NCBI GenBank assembly: GCA_016713365.1
Contig: JADJPG010000018.1
Coordinates: 52,630 to 116,629, forward strand
Direction: 5' to 3'
Length of the DNA stretch: 64,000 nucleotides
From: Verrucomicrobiota bacterium
GTDB lineage: Bacteria > Verrucomicrobiota > Verrucomicrobiia > Limisphaerales > JADJPG01
Within the stretch, counting starts at the first letter, position 1. The number at the start of each line of letters is the position of its first letter. This document shows, piece after piece, positions 8,755-17,473 of this stretch. The notes under the pieces are model-generated. The model saw only the letters and a list, made by a program, of their open reading frames with translations, ran no database searches and was not told where the DNA came from. The position numbers and the translations under genes were made by a program.

Positions 8755-8795
8755 CCGCCCCTTCTCGCCATACGGAAGGGGCGGTTTTGCTTTTC
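8755..8795 (+). terminator. Rho-independent terminator after the 7779..8693 gene
   Basis: CCGCCCCTTC (8755-8764) and GAAGGGGCGG (8775-8784) form a perfect 10-bp stem with a 10-base loop, followed directly by TTTTGCTTTT on the plus strand. Confidence 0.85.
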
Positions 8796-8889
8796 CGCTG
8801 AGCACGGCGCAAAAGACCGTGACAGCGAAGGCGTGACTTGGGCAGCATCCCGCAACCGTAACCGGCGCGTTCCGCGCCACTGCTGACCC

Positions 8890-11052
8890 ATGAATCGCCT
8901 TCTCTCGCTGCTGCCCCTCGGATGCGTGTCCCTCACTCTCGCCCTGCCCTGCGCCCTTCACGGCGCGGAGGCCACCGTGTCCCGCATTCCGTGGACGAAC
9001 ACCCGCCTCGTCGGCACGCCCGAGACGCCCCCGCCGTTCATCGCCGTGCCAGCGTATCCGAAACTCAAGCCGAAGAATCCCATCGCCGTGATGCGCGAGC
9101 CGGGCGCGAACCGCGTGCTGTATCTGGAGAACTACGGCTACGACACGTTGCGCGGCGTGCTGCGACGTTTCGAGGCGAAGCCGGACGTGAGCGAAGCCGA
9201 GGTGTTGCTGGAACTTAAGGATCATGTCTACAGCCTCACGTTCCATCCGAACTTCGCGAAGAACCGGTTCATCTACTTCGGCGTGAACGGACCGAGCCGG
9301 GGCAAGGGCAAGCACACGAAGATTCTCCGCTACACCTTCAGCGAGGATCTCAAACGCATCCTGCCCGACTCGCTGGTCACGGTGATCGAATGGCCGGGCA
9401 ACGGCCACAACGGCGGCGACTGCGCCTTCGGCAAGGACGGCATGCTTTACGTCACGTCCGGTGACGGTACGTCCGCCATGGACCGCGACAACGTCGGCCA
9501 GGATTTGTCCTCGATGCGCGGCAAGGTGCTCCGCATCGACGTCGATGGTGCGCCCGCAGGGAAAACTTACGTCGTGCCGGCAGACAATCCGTTCGTCGCG
9601 CTCACGAATGCGCGTCCCGAAATCTGGGCTTACGGCCTGCGGAACCCGTGGCGCATCACGAGCGATTTGCAGAGCGGACAAATCTGGGTGGGCGAGAATG
9701 GCCAGGACTTGCGCGAGTACGCGCATCTGCTCGGGCGCGGCGAGAATTACGGCTGGAGCGCCTACGAAGGCAGCCGCCCGATGTTCAAGGATCGTCTCAA
9801 GGGGCCGTCGCCCTTCACGCTGCCAACCGTCGAGCATGATCACGGCGAGTATCGTTCGCTCACCGGCGGCGTGGTCTATCGCGGACGCGCCTTCCCTGAA
9901 CTCAACGGCGCCTACATCTATGGCGATTATTCCACCGGCCGCATTCACGCGATGTTGCACGACGGCACGAAGGTCATCTGGCACAAGGAACTTTCCGACA
10001 CGCCGCTGATGATCGTGGGCTTCGGCTTCGACCCGGACGGCGAAGTCGTGATTGCGGATTACAACGGCGGCATCTATCGACTCGCGCCCTACGTCCAGCC
10101 GCCGAACGCCCAACCCTTCGCGCGCAAGCTGAGCGAGACCGGACTCTTCGCCGACGTGGCGACCGAGAAGCCCGCGCCCGGCGTGGTGGGCTACGAGATC
10201 AATCATCCCGGCTGGCACGACGGCGCGAAGGGCAAGCACTGGATCGCCGCGCCGTCCGACGCGAAGCTGCATCCCTCCGAAGGCGGCCAATGGGGCACCG
10301 ACAACGGCCTCGTGCTCGTGCAAACGCTCGCGCTCGACACCAGCGCGGGGCCGCGTCGCACCGAGACGCGCCTGCTCTTAAAGCGCGACAACGACTGGAC
10401 TGCCTACACCTACCTGTGGAACGACGCGCAGACGGACGCCGAACTCGCGCCCGCGAAAGGAATGCGCACGACGGTGAATCTTCCCGAAGGCCCGCGCTCG
10501 TGGCTCGTGCCCAGCCGTTCAGATTGCCTCGTCTGCCATTCTCGCGCGGCGAACTTTGCGCTGTCGCTGAACACCCGGCAGTTGAATCGCCCTGCCTCCA
10601 CCGAACCTTCGTTGAACCAAATCGCGCATCTGGAGAAGCAGGTACTTCTGAGCAGTGCGTCATGGATTTCCAACAAGCTCGACACCGCGCCGCGCTTCCC
10701 AAGCCTCAGTGACACCAACGCGCCGCTCGAAGCGCGTGTCCGCAGCTACCTCGCCGTGAACTGCGCACACTGCCACGTCCACGAAGGCGGCGGGAATTCC
10801 GCGATGGACCTCGCTGCCGGAACCTCGCTCAAAAACACGCGGCTGATCGACCAAATCCCGCAACACGGAACCCTGAACCTCAAGGACGCCCGTATCGTCG
10901 CGCCCGGTTCGCCTTCACGCTCGGTGCTCGTCACGCGCACCGCGCTGCGCATCCCCGGCCAGATGCCGCCACTCGGCACCATCAGACCGGACACCGAAGC
11001 GACAAAGCTCTTCATGCAGTGGATTTCCTCCCTGAAGCCCGAGACGCAGTAG
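8890..11052 (+). CDS. PQQ-type sugar dehydrogenase fused to a dihaem C-terminal domain
   Basis: A signal peptide (about residues 1-27) precedes a glucose/sorbosone dehydrogenase beta-propeller of about 370 residues. Family landmarks are HPNFAKNRFIYFG, GNGHNGGDCAFGKDGMLYVTSGDG, WAYGLRNPWRI, GENYGWSAYEGS and GGVVYRGRAFPELNGAYIYGDY. Known relatives oxidise sugars with PQQ in the periplasm. The C-terminal ~290 residues contain two CxxCH c-haem sites, CLVCH (546-550) and CAHCH (625-629), so electrons could pass from PQQ to c-type haem in one polypeptide. The dehydrogenase and haem parts together explain its 720-residue length. It is transcribed with or just before the membrane protein at 11091. 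The substrate is not predictable. Confidence 0.85.
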   Translation: MNRLLSLLPLGCVSLTLALPCALHGAEATVSRIPWTNTRLVGTPETPPPFIAVPAYPKLKPKNPIAVMREPGANRVLYLENYGYDTLRGVLRRFEAKPDVSEAEVLLELKDHVYSLTFHPNFAKNRFIYFGVNGPSRGKGKHTKILRYTFSEDLKRILPDSLVTVIEWPGNGHNGGDCAFGKDGMLYVTSGDGTSAMDRDNVGQDLSSMRGKVLRIDVDGAPAGKTYVVPADNPFVALTNARPEIWAYGLRNPWRITSDLQSGQIWVGENGQDLREYAHLLGRGENYGWSAYEGSRPMFKDRLKGPSPFTLPTVEHDHGEYRSLTGGVVYRGRAFPELNGAYIYGDYSTGRIHAMLHDGTKVIWHKELSDTPLMIVGFGFDPDGEVVIADYNGGIYRLAPYVQPPNAQPFARKLSETGLFADVATEKPAPGVVGYEINHPGWHDGAKGKHWIAAPSDAKLHPSEGGQWGTDNGLVLVQTLALDTSAGPRRTETRLLLKRDNDWTAYTYLWNDAQTDAELAPAKGMRTTVNLPEGPRSWLVPSRSDCLVCHSRAANFALSLNTRQLNRPASTEPSLNQIAHLEKQVLLSSASWISNKLDTAPRFPSLSDTNAPLEARVRSYLAVNCAHCHVHEGGGNSAMDLAAGTSLKNTRLIDQIPQHGTLNLKDARIVAPGSPSRSVLVTRTALRIPGQMPPLGTIRPDTEATKLFMQWISSLKPETQ

Positions 11053-11090
11053 CCTGCAACTTCGTGGGCGAAGCAGTGTCCTGAACGAGG

Positions 11091-11807
11091 ATGTCGGGCA
11101 CGAAGCTACGTCACTGGTTGTTCATCCTCAGCGGAGCGATTCCGCTTCTCGCATTGCTGGCATCGCCGCCGCAGACGATGCTGCTCATCTACACGCTCTT
11201 CGTTGCGGCCGTTTTGCTTCGCGAAAGAATCCAGATTGATTCGTTCCAGTCAGAGAGTCGCGGCATCGCCGTGCTTGGAGTCTCGGTGCTGTTATCCGGC
11301 CTGGTTGGCGAAACGCTCGCGTGGGCGAACAACTATCTCGCCCGGACCGATCCTCCGATTCTTTTCCATCCCCAGCTCATCCCCGATCTGATTCTTGGCG
11401 TGGGCTTCTACGGTGGCTGGGGCGTCGCGTGGATGATTATCACGCGCCGGTTCGCCTTCACCTTCCGCGAAGTGTTCTGCACGACCGGAATGATGGGCAT
11501 CGCCGTGGAAAACAATCTCGCCGTGTTGAAGGCGATCCTCGCTTCACTGTTCGCGAATCCGTTCCACGCGGCGATGCTCGGGCTCTACGTCTTCGCGGTC
11601 TACGGTTCGATGGCAGCGATACCGTTTGTGGTCATGGATCGCGCGATCCACTTTCCTCGCCAGCGCCATCACTGGAGCAAGTATCCCCTCGCCATCCTCC
11701 TGATGTTCATTTGCGCCTGGCTGCTGACAGTGCTAGTCCATGTCGCCGCGAAGCCGCTGGGGCTCATTCCGACCAAGCGCTCCATCGTGGAACATCCGTT
11801 CTTCTGA
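11091..11807 (+). CDS. Integral membrane protein of unknown function
   Basis: The 238 residues contain about six hydrophobic segments (for example LFILSGAIPLLALLA, GIAVLGVSVLLSGLVGETLA, LAILLMFICAWLLTVLVHVAA), which places it in the inner membrane. No enzyme motif is visible. It begins 38 bases after the dehydrogenase stop and may be co-transcribed with it. The ATG at 11091 has only an AGG touching the start, so a slightly later start is possible. Confidence 0.65.
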   Translation: MSGTKLRHWLFILSGAIPLLALLASPPQTMLLIYTLFVAAVLLRERIQIDSFQSESRGIAVLGVSVLLSGLVGETLAWANNYLARTDPPILFHPQLIPDLILGVGFYGGWGVAWMIITRRFAFTFREVFCTTGMMGIAVENNLAVLKAILASLFANPFHAAMLGLYVFAVYGSMAAIPFVVMDRAIHFPRQRHHWSKYPLAILLMFICAWLLTVLVHVAAKPLGLIPTKRSIVEHPFF

Positions 11808-12220
11808 CAAGTGTCCCAAGTGAAACGTCCTGGGCAGCGCAGCTCTCAATCTACGCAAACGCCGCCCTCCAATAAGCGGTCCCTGGCCCGCGTCACCGTC
11901 CGCCCTCACTGCCAAAAGGGGTTGATAGTAGGGGCCAGCTGACCTCGGTCGCTTCACTTCAAATCGCAATCGATGACGGTCACTGGTGCGGATGAGCGTG
12001 GCGGGCAACTCACTGGAGATCTGGACTGCGGAGGCAGGACTCCGCTTTGGCTGCAAGGTCCGCAAGTCAGGCCACGCTTTGATTCTCCCGGCGTGGAGCC
12101 ACGGTGGGACCATGTTCCCGCTGTCCATACCGCTTCATCTCCCGCACGCGTTTTCAATTTCCCCATGATCCACCGCCTCACGTTTTCCAGCCCGATTACC
12201 CATTCATTCCTACAAGAAAC
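11808..12220. other. Intergenic stretch with no gene recognised
   Basis: Short frames on both strands overlap one another and show no domain, signal peptide or ribosome site. I see no RNA gene. It separates the plus-strand membrane protein from the minus-strand giant adhesin and its terminator. Confidence 0.5.
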
Positions 12221-12256
12221 AAAAAAGCCCGGCCGGGCATTGCTGCCCGGCCGGGT
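12221..12256 (-). terminator. Strong Rho-independent terminator of the giant discoidin/LamG protein gene
   Basis: Read on the minus strand, CCCGGCCGGGCA (from 12255 down) pairs with TGCCCGGCCGGG across a 4-base loop and is followed by TTTTTT (12226-12221). The stem is GC-only over ten pairs. Confidence 0.9.
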
Positions 12257-12296
12257 GTTGAGTTCGGAGGTTTGGGTTTAGGTCAAAGGGCGACGC

Positions 12297-15200
12297 TTAC
12301 TTGTCGTCGGCCTTCTTCTTGTCCCAGTGGTCCTTGGCCTTGCGCGGCGGCTTGATGCATTTCTCAATGCCCGTGCTCACCGCCTGCGACCACTTGATCC
12401 ACACACGCGCTTCTTCCGGATACGCTTCGGCGATCTTCGCGCGCACTTTCTTTTCAAACGCGTCGAGGGTCGTCTGCGTCGGACGGCCTTTCTCGGCCTT
12501 GGCGCTGTTGAGCGCCGCCCGCAGGGAGGCCACCAGCTCGCGCTTGACCGCTCGGGTCACGCGGGATTGGTTGACCTTTTCAATCAACAGCTCGATCGCC
12601 AGCGGTGCGGTCACCACTTCGATGGTCTTGCTGTCGCTGTCGGTCAGGCCGCGGCTGTCCGTCACGATGAGCGTGATGGTGTGGGTGCCCACTTCGTAGC
12701 AGTTCGTGGTCACCGGGCCGCCGTCAAACGGAACGGGTTCCAGTTCGTCGAACCACAGGTAGGTGAGCGCGCCGCCATCGGCCGCGCTGCTGGTCCAGCC
12801 GTCGAGCACGAGGCACGCGTTCCACCAGTTGCAGCTGATGAGCACCGGGTTCTCGTAGTCGGGGCTGAAGTCCACCAGCGCTTCCGCACCGATGACTGCC
12901 GTCGGAGGTTCCGAGCTCGGGCGCACGGTGACCTTGAAGCTGCAGGAGGCGGTGTTGCCCGCGTTGTCGGTGGCCGTGCAGGTCACCGGCGTTTCGCCCA
13001 GCGCGAAGGTGCTGCCGGAGGCCGGCACGCAGACGAGGCTGGCGATGCCGCCCGCGTCGGACGCGGTGGCCTCGTAGGTGACAACCGCGCCGGCTTCGCC
13101 GGTCGCCGCCGTGGCGATGTCGCCAGGGCAGGTGATCGTCGGAATGGCGGTATCCGCCACCGTGACGCGGAAGCTGCAGCTGACCGAATTACCCGGGCTG
13201 GCCGTGACGGTGCAAGTGACCGTGGTCTGGCCCACTGCGAATCCACTGCCGGAGGCCGGCACGCATTCGGCGATCAGCGGGGCGCCAGCGGCGTCCGCAC
13301 CGGTCACGACGAACGAAACCGGCGTGGCATTGCCAGAAGCTTCAACCGTGAGGTTGTTCGGGCAATCGATGGTCGGACGGCAATCGCCCGCCACCAGCAC
13401 CGGCGGAACAGCCGACACGGTTTGACCAGCGAGACCGCCGTTGTAGAGGCCGGCGACTTCAACTTCGCTCAGGCTGCGATTCCATAGGGCCACGTCGTCC
13501 AGGGCACCCACGAAGTAGGTGCCGGAGGGGATGAAGAGGCTGGCATCGTTCGGGTCCGCCACGAGTTCGGTTCCGATCGTGAGCCACGGCAAGGCCGCCG
13601 AGGAGTTGATGTTGCCGAGGTAATCGGCGGAGGCGACCAAGCGGCCGTCCCAGTAGAGGCTGAGCGTTCCGCCGTTGGCCGTCAGAGCGACATGGTGCCA
13701 GGTGTTGAGGGAACCATCAATGACGCCAGCGGCGGCAACGCGGTTCGGGCCCACTTCGAGCTCACCGCGCAGCGTGGGGCCGCCTGCTTCCTGAACGACT
13801 TCCAGCTGGAACTGACCCTTCGAGCCGGTCGTGCGGCTGTCGATCCAGTTGTTGATGATCGGGCCCCAGTTATCGCTGGCCGAATTGACCCAGGCGGAAA
13901 CCGTGAGAGCACGGCTGGCCTTGGTGTAGTTCGGGACAAACGCGTAGATGTTGCCTTCGAAGTAGTGGGAGTTGGCCACCTGACCGGGCTGCCAGTTTTC
14001 GAAGCCAGTTTCACGGAGTTCAGCAGCCTGACCGCCGGCGACCGAGTTGGCGATCGTGCGGCCTTCGGTTTCATCGAACTTGAGGTGCGTGATGAGGCCC
14101 GAGGCGATCTGCGAGTTCGCGAGCACTTCGACCACCGCGCTGCGGCTGCGGGCGCGGCCGGCCGGATTGCTGACAACCACGTTGTAGCTGCCGGCGCTGG
14201 ATTCCGTGAGACCTGCGAGGGTGAGGGTCGGGCCCGTGGCGCCCGCGATTTGCTGGCCGTTCTTCAGCCATTGATAGCTGAGACCGGGGCCGGAAGCTTC
14301 GACGCTCATCGTCACGCAACCACCAGCGATGCCGTTGGCGGAGGCCGGTTGACGAGTAATCACCGGCGGTTCGCCAGCGGCCGGCGGATTCAAGAGCAGC
14401 TGGAAGCCGTTCAAGCCAGGACCCTGGCCACCGCCGCCGGTCGCGCTGAAGGTAATGGTGACGACGCCATCCGCACCGGGCTGCACGTTGTCAAACCGCA
14501 CGTAGTTACCCACACCGCGAGTCGCAGCCGACGTCGAGGAGACGAGGCTGAAGCCGGGCGTCGGATTGTATTCATCAGAGTTCAACGGGCGAATGAAACG
14601 CTGTTGAGTGGCGCCACCGGCCGTGGCCGCGATGTCCATGGGCCAGAATTCGAGAGGAACCTGGACCGCGTAAAGGAGGAGCGAGTGGTTGCCCTGAGGA
14701 ACGCCCGAGAGGGTGATGGTGCTGCCACCGGCCGCCGTGTTCGCGCGCACCAGACCGTTCAACATGCGTTCGGTCGGATCGCTGTTTCCAGTGCCCGCGC
14801 CCCATTCACCAGAGGTCGCCCAGGAGACGGTGATGGTGGAGTGGGAGGTGTTGGCGCTGTTGATCGCCGAGATCGGACCGCCGTTGCCACCGGAGAGGTT
14901 GTTCCAGTAAGCCTGCGGATGGAAACCGGTGATGTCCGAAGCCAGCATGTCAGTCGGAGCGCCATTGGCGCCGCCGCCGCGGAAGCTGAAGCCGAGGCTC
15001 TCGGTCGTAGACGGCGTGAAGATGCTGAGCATGACTTCATCGCTGACCTGACGGCCATCACGACCCTGAACGACTGCGTAGTAAGTGGCGCCGTCATCCG
15101 CAGCGGTCGCGGCAGGCGTCGTATAGGACGCGTTGTTCGCACCGGGAATGCGGTCGCCGTTCTTGAACCATTGCACGCTCCACGGACCGGTGAGCACGAC

Positions 15201-17105
15201 ACGGAACGTGGCCGTCTGGCCCAGCAGCACCGGCGTATCCAGCGGCTGGCGGCGGATCAATGTATCCACAGCATTCGTATTCACCGCGCCAGGCGTCACA
15301 CCGAGGAACTCAACTTCCGCAATCTGCATGCAGCAGGTGGAGTTGCCCTGGGTGTTCGGGAAGATCAAGCGGTAGGTCTTGAACGCACGATTGTTCTCCG
15401 GGAAGAAGATGTAGTTCTTGAAGAAGCGCGTCGGGAAGGCCGGAACAGTACCGCTGCTGATCGGGAAGAACGTTGTGCCATCCAACGAGCCTTCGAGCGT
15501 GTAGTCGGCCGGATCACGATCCGGAGCGTCGTTCGCGGAGGTCAACGTGAGGCCGGAGACGACGGTGTCACCCACCGCAGGCGTCACGGTGAAGCCGGTG
15601 TTCACGATATCGAAGTTCAGGTACTTCGTCGGCGCGTTGTCGATGGCATTGGCCACGCCTTCGGAACCAGGAGAGTTGTTCGAAGTGGCAACGGTCGGAT
15701 CTCCCGGCACCGTCACATCGGTCGGCGCGAGATTGCCGAGCAGCTCGACTTCGGAGATCTGCATGCTGTTGCCGCCGGGGCCAGCGACTTCAGGGAAGAT
15801 CACGCGGTAGCTGAGGTAGGGGACTTTATTCGCGAAGAGAATCGTGTTCTTCTGGAAACGCGCCGCAAAGGCCGGGACGCTGCCGCTGGAAATCGGCGCG
15901 AAGGTCACGCCGTCATATGATCCTTCGAGGGTGTAGGTCAGCGGGTCGCGCTCAGGAGCGTCATTCGCCGAGGTAAGGGTCAAACCGCTGACGATGGTCA
16001 GGCCCGAACCGGGGGTCACCGTGAAGCCGGTGTTGACGCGATCGAAGTTCAGATACTTCGTCGGCGCGTTGTCGATGGCGTTGGCCACGGCTTCGGAACC
16101 GGGACTGTTATTGGAGCTTGCGACAATGGCGTCACCCGGCTGGGTCACGTCCTGCGCGACTTCCGAGACCACGCCGAGCAGTTCCACTTCGGAGATCTGC
16201 ATGCTGTTGCCGCCAGGTCCCGCGACTTCCGGGAACACCAGGCGATAGGAACTAAACGCACGGTCATTGGAGAAGAAGATGAAGTTCTTCTGGAAGCGGG
16301 CCGTGAAGGCAGGAACGCTGCCGTTGCTGATCGGGAAGAATTCTACGCCATCGAGCGAACCTTCGAGCGTGTAGGTCAGCGGATCGCGCTCCGGAGCGTC
16401 GTTGGCGGAGGTCAGCGTGATGCCGGTGACCTTTGTGCCACCCACGGACGGTGTCACGGTGAAGCCCGTGTTCAGGCGATCGAAGTTCAGATACTTCGTC
16501 GGCGCGTTGTCGATGGCGTTGGCCACGCCTTCGGAGCCGGGCGTATTGTTCGATGTTCCCGCGATCGCGTCACCAGGTTGCGTCACATCAGAAGGAGCCT
16601 GCGAGCCGAGCAGTTCCACTTCGGAGATCTGCATGCTGTTGCCACCAGGACCCGCAACTTCAGGGAACACCAGGCGATAGCTCAAATACGGCGTGGCGTT
16701 GTCGAACAAGATGGTGTTCTTCTGGAAGCGCGCCGTAAAGGCAGGAACTGTACCACTCGAAATGGGGGTGAAGTTCACGCCGTCGTAAGAACCTTCGAGA
16801 GTGTAGGTGGACGGATCGCGTTCTGGCGCGTCATTGGCTGAGGTCAGCGTCAATCCCTGCACGACGCTCAGACCGATGGCCGGCGTGACGGTGAAGCCGG
16901 TGTTCAGGCGATCGAAGTTGAGATACTTCGTCGGCGCATTGTCGATGGCATTTGCCACCCCTTCGGAGCCGGGAGTGTTGTTTGAGGTGCCAACAATCGG
17001 GTCGCCCGGCTGGGTGACATCCGATAGTTGCGCATGAAGATTTCCGCTGAAGGCAGTCGCCAGCAAAGTGGCGACACAGCAGAATATGAGTCTGAATCGA
17101 TTCAT
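12297..17105 (-). CDS. Giant secreted multidomain adhesin: discoidin-like x4, Ig, LamG, HYR x2, PKD
   Basis: The ATG at 17105 gives a signal peptide (MNRFRLIFCCVATLLATAFS then ..LHAQ); the longer open frame to 17192 would bury it. From the mature end come four near-identical ~140-residue repeats that start DVTQPGDxIxxxSNN and end MQISEVELLG, with ANAIDNAPTKYLNFD inside, like galactose-binding/F5-8C (discoidin) modules. Then follow an Ig-like domain, a ~200-residue beta domain, a second Ig domain (SYQWLKNGQQIAGATG), a LamG/concanavalin domain (LTVSAWVNSASDNWGP), two HYR domains, each with CP and C.VTV Cys pairs, a PKD-like domain and a Lys-rich helical tail. It should be exported and bind carbohydrate or other cells; no hydrolase site is seen. 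It has its own terminator at 12221. Confidence 0.85.
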   Translation of the reverse strand: MNRFRLIFCCVATLLATAFSGNLHAQLSDVTQPGDPIVGTSNNTPGSEGVANAIDNAPTKYLNFDRLNTGFTVTPAIGLSVVQGLTLTSANDAPERDPSTYTLEGSYDGVNFTPISSGTVPAFTARFQKNTILFDNATPYLSYRLVFPEVAGPGGNSMQISEVELLGSQAPSDVTQPGDAIAGTSNNTPGSEGVANAIDNAPTKYLNFDRLNTGFTVTPSVGGTKVTGITLTSANDAPERDPLTYTLEGSLDGVEFFPISNGSVPAFTARFQKNFIFFSNDRAFSSYRLVFPEVAGPGGNSMQISEVELLGVVSEVAQDVTQPGDAIVASSNNSPGSEAVANAIDNAPTKYLNFDRVNTGFTVTPGSGLTIVSGLTLTSANDAPERDPLTYTLEGSYDGVTFAPISSGSVPAFAARFQKNTILFANKVPYLSYRVIFPEVAGPGGNSMQISEVELLGNLAPTDVTVPGDPTVATSNNSPGSEGVANAIDNAPTKYLNFDIVNTGFTVTPAVGDTVVSGLTLTSANDAPDRDPADYTLEGSLDGTTFFPISSGTVPAFPTRFFKNYIFFPENNRAFKTYRLIFPNTQGNSTCCMQIAEVEFLGVTPGAVNTNAVDTLIRRQPLDTPVLLGQTATFRVVLTGPWSVQWFKNGDRIPGANNASYTTPAATAADDGATYYAVVQGRDGRQVSDEVMLSIFTPSTTESLGFSFRGGGANGAPTDMLASDITGFHPQAYWNNLSGGNGGPISAINSANTSHSTITVSWATSGEWGAGTGNSDPTERMLNGLVRANTAAGGSTITLSGVPQGNHSLLLYAVQVPLEFWPMDIAATAGGATQQRFIRPLNSDEYNPTPGFSLVSSTSAATRGVGNYVRFDNVQPGADGVVTITFSATGGGGQGPGLNGFQLLLNPPAAGEPPVITRQPASANGIAGGCVTMSVEASGPGLSYQWLKNGQQIAGATGPTLTLAGLTESSAGSYNVVVSNPAGRARSRSAVVEVLANSQIASGLITHLKFDETEGRTIANSVAGGQAAELRETGFENWQPGQVANSHYFEGNIYAFVPNYTKASRALTVSAWVNSASDNWGPIINNWIDSRTTGSKGQFQLEVVQEAGGPTLRGELEVGPNRVAAAGVIDGSLNTWHHVALTANGGTLSLYWDGRLVASADYLGNINSSAALPWLTIGTELVADPNDASLFIPSGTYFVGALDDVALWNRSLSEVEVAGLYNGGLAGQTVSAVPPVLVAGDCRPTIDCPNNLTVEASGNATPVSFVVTGADAAGAPLIAECVPASGSGFAVGQTTVTCTVTASPGNSVSCSFRVTVADTAIPTITCPGDIATAATGEAGAVVTYEATASDAGGIASLVCVPASGSTFALGETPVTCTATDNAGNTASCSFKVTVRPSSEPPTAVIGAEALVDFSPDYENPVLISCNWWNACLVLDGWTSSAADGGALTYLWFDELEPVPFDGGPVTTNCYEVGTHTITLIVTDSRGLTDSDSKTIEVVTAPLAIELLIEKVNQSRVTRAVKRELVASLRAALNSAKAEKGRPTQTTLDAFEKKVRAKIAEAYPEEARVWIKWSQAVSTGIEKCIKPPRKAKDHWDKKKADDK
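15290..17021 (-). repeat. Four tandem ~430-bp repeats encoding the discoidin-like domains
   Basis: The four coding units start near 17021, 16593, 16155 and 15720 and are strongly alike at DNA level; for example blocks around ttcagatacttcgtcggcgc and tcggagatctgcatgctg recur in each. The fourth is the most diverged, including a two-Cys change (STCCMQIAEVE) where the others have GGNSMQISEVE. Such units can recombine and change copy number. Confidence 0.8.
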
Positions 17106-17473
17106 AGCACTGATCATTTGGTTGGTTGTTTGGTTCTGGTTCGAAGGCAAGACAGGCTGCATCAATGCAAAGTTACACCGCACTCCATCCATGGAGGATC
17201 TGGCATCACCTGTGAATCATGTCGTGGAACACAAAAGGAATAGCCAAACTCACCCCCTCCAGTCAATCCGCTTATCACAGAGAATTAACTAGGCTGTAAC
17301 ACCGCCCCGGGCGAGAGTGGCGGTGACAGACATGCGGAGGTTGTAGGAGAAGCACCGCAGCGGGGCAAGCGGAAGATGGGACCAGAGCGTCAACGATCTG
17401 CTCGTCGCGTTATGGATTCCCGCCACCTATTGGATCGGTAAAGTCGACGGTAATAGGTTGCGTATCAAACGTG

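Noticed and set aside
8608..10323. A 571-codon minus-strand frame
   Set aside because: It is antisense to the PQQ dehydrogenase gene and has no domain, signal or ribosome site.
13692..15920. A 742-codon plus-strand frame, and similar ones at 12327..13487 and 17633..19171
   Set aside because: They lie antisense to the giant repeat proteins and encode Arg-rich low-complexity products.
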